64,000 bases of DNA from Flavobacterium humi (GTDB taxonomy: Bacteria > Bacteroidota > Bacteroidia > Flavobacteriales > Flavobacteriaceae). Under the pieces are notes generated by a model. It saw only the letters and a list, made by a program, of their open reading frames with translations, searched no databases and had not been told where the DNA came from. Positions within the stretch are counted from its first letter, which is position 1. Each line of letters begins with the position of its first letter. Positions 60,735 to 64,000 of this stretch are shown piece after piece. The stretch lies in the NCBI RefSeq assembly GCF_004745595.1, contig NZ_SRLH01000002.1:434001-498000 (forward strand), given 5' to 3'. Both the position numbers and the translations under genes were made by a program.

Positions 60735-61229
60735 ATGAGTAATGCATTAGAGCAATCGTTTGTCGCGCAATTAAAAGAAAATCAGAATATCATTCACAAG
60801 ATTTGCCGTTTGTATACGCAAGGTGAAGATGCTCATAATGATTTGTTTCAGGAAATTACCATTCAATTATGGAAAGCCTTCCCGAAGTTCAGGGGTGATT
60901 CCAAATTTTCTACCTGGGCCTACCGCGTAGCACTGAATACAGCCATTACTTTATACCGTAAAAGCTCCAAAACAATAAATACGATTGAGTTTGAAACCGG
61001 TAAACATTTTGTTTCCCAAGACGAATACAATTACGAGGAAGAAGAGCACATAAAACTTTTATACAAGGCCGTACAGCAATTGAACGATATTGAAAAGGCA
61101 TTGGTTTTTATGTACCTCGAAGACAAGGATTATGAAGAAATCTCGGAAACATTAGGAATCAGCGAAGTGAATGCCCGTGTCAAAATGAATCGAATCAAAA
61201 CGAAACTGAAAAAAATTATTAATCCGTAA
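60735..61229 (+). CDS. ECF-type RNA polymerase sigma factor
   Basis: 164 residues. Region 2 contains DAHNDLFQEITIQLWKAF and the -10 melting segment FRGDSKFSTWAYRVALNTA. Region 4 near the C-terminus has EEISETLGISEVNARVKMNRIKTKLKK. This is the size and order of extracytoplasmic-function sigma factors. The next gene, 13 bases on, encodes a four-helix membrane protein that could hold it inactive, though it lacks a recognisable anti-sigma domain. No FecR/SusC genes are nearby. Confidence 0.92.
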   Translation: MSNALEQSFVAQLKENQNIIHKICRLYTQGEDAHNDLFQEITIQLWKAFPKFRGDSKFSTWAYRVALNTAITLYRKSSKTINTIEFETGKHFVSQDEYNYEEEEHIKLLYKAVQQLNDIEKALVFMYLEDKDYEEISETLGISEVNARVKMNRIKTKLKKIINP

Positions 61230-61242
61230 CGGAAAAGAATGT

Positions 61243-61893
61243 ATGGAAGAGTTGGATGTATTAAAAAAAGACTGGAATAAAATCAATAATTACCCGAGGG
61301 TTTCGGAACAGGAGATTTATGCGATGTTGCATAAAAACTCTTCCTCAACGGTAAAATGGATTTTCATTATAAGCATTATCGAATTGAGTTTTGGTATCGT
61401 GTTAGGCATCATCATGTCATTTACAAAATTTGACGCAGAGAATATAAAATTGTTAAAAGGCCTTGGCATTTATGATTATTACAGGTTTTCCAATGTGGTC
61501 ATATATATTGTTATCCTGTATTTCATTACCCGTTTTTATATTATGTACAAAAGGGTCTCGACAACGGACAACACCAAATCATTGATGAACAACATATTGA
61601 AAACCAGAAGGGTAGTAAAGAATTATATTTTATTCAATATCATAACTTTTGCCGTTCTTTTCATCTCTCTTGGTTCTTATGTTTTTGAAAAGGGCATGGA
61701 AAAAGGCTTTTTGGAAAACGGAGGCAAGGCCAATGAGATTTCCCTGAGTTTCCATTTGATTTCCTTTGGGGTCTTTTTTATAGTTGCCACGATATTTGTC
61801 GGGTTGTTCTGGCTCATCTACAACCTGATCTACGGAAGGCTGCTGCGCAAACTCAATAAAAACTTCAACGAATTGAAAAAAATAGATTTATAA
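61243..61893 (+). CDS. Four-helix membrane protein, possible sigma-factor partner
   Basis: 216 residues with transmembrane segments at about 38-60 (WIFIISIIELSFGIVLGIIM), 84-104 (VVIYIVILYFITRFYIMY), 128-146 (YILFNIITFAVLFISLGSY) and 170-195 (ISFGVFFIVATIFVGLFWLI). The cytosolic N-terminus begins MEELDVLKKDWNKINNYPR and could contact the sigma factor. Homologues in flavobacteria are, as I recall, sometimes mislabelled as a carotene monooxygenase; nothing here supports that. Co-transcribed with the sigma gene; anti-sigma role is an inference. Confidence 0.75.
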   Translation: MEELDVLKKDWNKINNYPRVSEQEIYAMLHKNSSSTVKWIFIISIIELSFGIVLGIIMSFTKFDAENIKLLKGLGIYDYYRFSNVVIYIVILYFITRFYIMYKRVSTTDNTKSLMNNILKTRRVVKNYILFNIITFAVLFISLGSYVFEKGMEKGFLENGGKANEISLSFHLISFGVFFIVATIFVGLFWLIYNLIYGRLLRKLNKNFNELKKIDL

Positions 61894-61926
61894 AAAAAGG
61901 GCTCAACAATTGAGCCCTTTTTTATT
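61892..61926. terminator. Bidirectional terminator
   Basis: Stem AAAAGGGCTCAA/TTGAGCCCTTTT with a short loop and flanking A/T runs, between convergent genes. Confidence 0.9.
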
Positions 61927-62741
61927 TAATAATTCCATTGGCGTAATCTGTCCAATTCTTTTTGTTCTTCGATAACTTCTACCGGGATTACCTTAAGGAA
62001 GGAAGGATGCTGTTCAATCGCATATTCTACTTTTTCTACAATTTCTTCTATCGTATCATTCTCATAATCAATCTCCAAAGGTTCTTTTATGATAAAAGAC
62101 TGCAGGATTCCTTTTTTCTTCAGGCGCAATCCTTTTTTATCGAATGAACGACGGAAACCATCAATAACAATAGGCACCACAATAGGTTTGTGGTTTTTGA
62201 TGATATGTGCGGTTCCTTTACGGACAGGCTTGAATGATTTGGTGGTTCCCTGCGGGAAAGTGATAACCCAGCCATCTTCCAGTGCAATCCCAATATTTTC
62301 GGTATCGTTGGGATTTATTGATTTCTGTTCGTGCTCCGCAACATCTTTTCCTCCGGCACGCCAGGTCCTTTCGACCGTGATGGCTCCGGCATACGCCAGG
62401 ATCTTGGTCAGGAAATTAGCCTGCAGGGTTTCTTTTGCCCCGATATAATACATATTGAGTTTTGGGTTCCAGAGATAACCAATGTTCTTGATATTATCTT
62501 CCCTGCCTTTTAAACTTGCGTTGAAAACATGGAACATTGCTACAACATCTGCAAAATATGTTTGATGGTTGGAAATAAACAATACGTTTTTATCCGGCAA
62601 AGCTCTTATGATTTCAGAACCGTCAATCTCTAATTGATTAAAACCGCGATACCTTCTGTGCGTTATTGCTCCGGCAATTCGGATTAACCAGCGTTTCAAA
62701 AAAAGAATATGACCAAAAGGATTTCGTTTAAATAATCCCAT
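61926..62741 (-). CDS. PlsC-type 1-acyl-sn-glycerol-3-phosphate acyltransferase with altered motifs
   Basis: 271 residues of the PlsC fold: ISNHQTYFAD (motif I), YIGAKETLQ (motif II) and FPQGTTKSFKPVRKGTAH (motif III). Motif I has five residues between His59 and Asp65 instead of four (HX5D), and motif III reads FPQGTT where FPEGTR is usual. So it may use a different acceptor or be a divergent branch; I think close relatives share this form. It would add a second acyl chain to lysophosphatidate at the inner membrane if active. It is monocistronic, convergent with the sigma/membrane pair. Confidence 0.8.
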   Translation of the reverse strand: MGLFKRNPFGHILFLKRWLIRIAGAITHRRYRGFNQLEIDGSEIIRALPDKNVLFISNHQTYFADVVAMFHVFNASLKGREDNIKNIGYLWNPKLNMYYIGAKETLQANFLTKILAYAGAITVERTWRAGGKDVAEHEQKSINPNDTENIGIALEDGWVITFPQGTTKSFKPVRKGTAHIIKNHKPIVVPIVIDGFRRSFDKKGLRLKKKGILQSFIIKEPLEIDYENDTIEEIVEKVEYAIEQHPSFLKVIPVEVIEEQKELDRLRQWNY

Positions 62742-62786
62742 AATTTTATAAAAAAGATAAGCTGCAAAGTTACAAAAAGTATCAGA

Positions 62787-63425
62787 TTATAAGACTTTTT
62801 TAATAATTTCTTTAAGTTCGCTCATCATCATGGCCGTTGCTCCCCATACCAAATGTTCGTTGATTTGGAAAGCCGGAACAGAAATATCCGTAGCATAAGA
62901 AGTAGACATATTTACCTGAACCACAATATTTTCGTCAAGGAACTGGCAAAGGGGCAGTTCGATAATATCGGAAACCTCATCAGGGCTTAGGTCAAAAATA
63001 AGTTCCTCTTCCGAAAACCCCAAAAAAGGCGAAACGAGGAAGTTACTGGGCGGAATATATACTTCGCTGAAAGCCCTTACCACATTGACTTTATGTGAAG
63101 CAACCCCTATTTCTTCCTGGGTTTCCCGCAAGGCCGTAGCCGAAAGCGAAGAATCGAAATCTTCTACCTTTCCTCCCGGAAAAGCAATTTGCGAGGCATG
63201 GATCCCGGGATACGAATTCCTGACAATCAAGGCCAGGTGCGTGATGCTTTTTTTGGGGTAAAACAGCATCAAAACTGCTGCTTTCCTTGGTTTTTTTTGG
63301 GAGAAATCCTGGTTTTTCAAAAGTTCGATACGCCCGGGAGGAACCATTTTTGCATGCGCAATGCTCGCCGGTAGCGATTCTTTTGCTATTTTTGGGACAT
63401 ATTTTAAGAAATCTGAAAATTCCAT
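62787..63425 (-). CDS. NUDIX CoA pyrophosphatase
   Basis: 212 residues from the ATG at 63425 (MEFSDFLKYV); the frame begins six codons earlier, but homologues I know start here. The NUDIX box is GGKVEDFDSSLSATALRETQEEIGV split as GGKVEDFD at its start and ALRETQEEIGV at its end. The KMVPPGRIE and AVLMLFYPK stretches before it fit the CoA pyrophosphatase (NudL/YeaB) group, which cleaves CoA to 4'-phosphopantetheine and 3',5'-ADP. It lies 45 bases upstream of the PlsC-like gene on the same strand. Confidence 0.88.
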   Translation of the reverse strand: MEFSDFLKYVPKIAKESLPASIAHAKMVPPGRIELLKNQDFSQKKPRKAAVLMLFYPKKSITHLALIVRNSYPGIHASQIAFPGGKVEDFDSSLSATALRETQEEIGVASHKVNVVRAFSEVYIPPSNFLVSPFLGFSEEELIFDLSPDEVSDIIELPLCQFLDENIVVQVNMSTSYATDISVPAFQINEHLVWGATAMMMSELKEIIKKVL

Positions 63426-63527
63426 TACGTAGGTTTTTAACAATAGTTATCCTATTGATTTTGAATCAACACAAACATAAAGATAGCTTAAAAAAATGAA
63501 TTTAACAATTTTATCCGCATCAAACGC

Positions 63528-63971
63528 ATGTATAGCAAAGAAGAAAGCATCAAAATAAAAAAAGAATTCTGGACCCAATTTGCCGAAGCCTACCCTCGGA
63601 AATGGATTCTTTACGATACGAAGATCAAGGATTTTTCCTTTAAGTTCTTCGTAGACAATAAAAAAGCCCAGGTCCTTATCGATATCGAACCCCGAGATGA
63701 AGAAAAACGCAAAATTTATTTTGAAAAAATCGAATCCTTAAAAGCCATTTTAATGGAAGACTATATCCCGGAAGTTGTCCTGGAAAGGAATTACCACCTG
63801 GAAACCGGCAAAATAATCAGCAGGATATGGGTCGAGAAAAACGGAATCAGTTTAAACAACAAAGCGACCTGGCCGGAGATCTTCGATTTCTTTTACGAAA
63901 ACATGGATTCTTTCGAGCGATTCTTCTATGAAAATCAGGACTATATAAAAGATTTGGAAATAAATACGTAA
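63528..63971 (+). CDS. DUF4268 domain protein
   Basis: 147 residues, cytosolic and charged. IKKEFWTQFAEAYPRKWILYD at the N-terminus and IWVEKNGISLNNKATWPEIF and FFYENMDSFERFF later are the typical blocks of DUF4268 proteins. The family's function is not known to me; some members resemble restriction or nuclease accessory folds, but no catalytic motif is seen in this short, stand-alone copy. It is divergent from the NUDIX gene. Confidence 0.8.
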   Translation: MYSKEESIKIKKEFWTQFAEAYPRKWILYDTKIKDFSFKFFVDNKKAQVLIDIEPRDEEKRKIYFEKIESLKAILMEDYIPEVVLERNYHLETGKIISRIWVEKNGISLNNKATWPEIFDFFYENMDSFERFFYENQDYIKDLEINT

Positions 63972-64000
63972 AAAAAACATTTTTTCTGTAACAATTGATT

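Noticed and set aside
61243..61893. Carotene monooxygenase function for the four-helix membrane protein
   Set aside because: No iron-binding histidines or carotenoid oxygenase motifs; only transmembrane helices are visible.
1..64000. CRISPR arrays, tRNA/rRNA genes, insertion sequences, prophage or integrative-element borders
   Set aside because: I found no direct repeats with spacers, no transposase or integrase frames and no RNA gene signatures; the 21-bp array has no spacers.

Overview
The window comes from the chromosome of a Bacteroidota bacterium, almost certainly Flavobacterium or a close relative. The evidence is a tyrosine ammonia-lyase that closely resembles the F. johnsoniae enzyme as I remember it, a flexirubin-type pigment operon, a type IX secretion (T9SS) C-terminal sorting domain, type III glutamine synthetase, DUF4197/DUF3810/DUF5723 proteins, and Bacteroidota-style promoters (TTG ... 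TAnnTTTG). I see no rRNA, tRNA, CRISPR array, insertion sequence or prophage.

Layout. (1) 1-8050: right part of a flexirubin/aryl-polyene pigment cluster. A minus-strand operon carries tyrosine ammonia-lyase, a WG-repeat protein, ketoreductase, ketosynthase, ACP, a lysophospholipid-acyltransferase-like protein and a DarA-like protein cut by the window edge. A flavin-dependent halogenase-like oxidoreductase is divergently transcribed. (2) 8086-24965: mostly housekeeping genes: uridine kinase, an FtsB/DivIC-like protein, both methylmalonyl-CoA mutase subunits with a small secreted-protein gene between them, a cytochrome-like protein with a T9SS cargo protein, an aminotransferase, purM, an OmpA-like protein, type III glutamine synthetase and TerC. 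Two copies of a structured intergenic element (9627-9709 and 19264-19341) show paired base changes. (3) 24971-30179: the most interesting locus. A HopA1-domain protein, an APH-like kinase and a 109-residue Ser/Thr/Cys-tailed precursor form a compact class V lanthipeptide-like RiPP operon. Directly upstream on the same strand lie a response regulator, a TPR histidine kinase and a 150-residue unknown protein. (4) 30269-44588: fused acyl-CoA mutase IcmF, tandem DUF4197 paralogues, an imelysin/di-haem oxidoreductase pair, a metal-receptor protein, pyrF, an OmpA protein and prfA. (5) 44591-54674: two unknown exported proteins, an iron-type TonB receptor with a PepSY protein, an unannotated 51-residue Cys-rich peptide with a bacteriocin-type leader, pepD and a DUF3810 metalloprotease-like protein. 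(6) 54731-55090: an array of exact-period 21-bp repeats. (7) 55148-60559: a second biosynthetic cluster of type III polyketide synthase, FAD monooxygenase and NAD(P)H oxidoreductase, next to a Crp/Fnr regulator and type II NADH dehydrogenase. (8) 60735-63971: an ECF sigma factor with a membrane partner, a PlsC-like acyltransferase, a NUDIX CoA pyrophosphatase and a DUF4268 protein.

How it fits together: the window holds three specialised-metabolite loci (flexirubin, a putative lanthipeptide, a type III polyketide) and one small bacteriocin-like peptide. Two iron-related loci (38 kb and 48 kb) share an identical 11-base motif in their leaders, which suggests a common iron regulator. Family assignments come from motifs and remembered family features, not from database searches.
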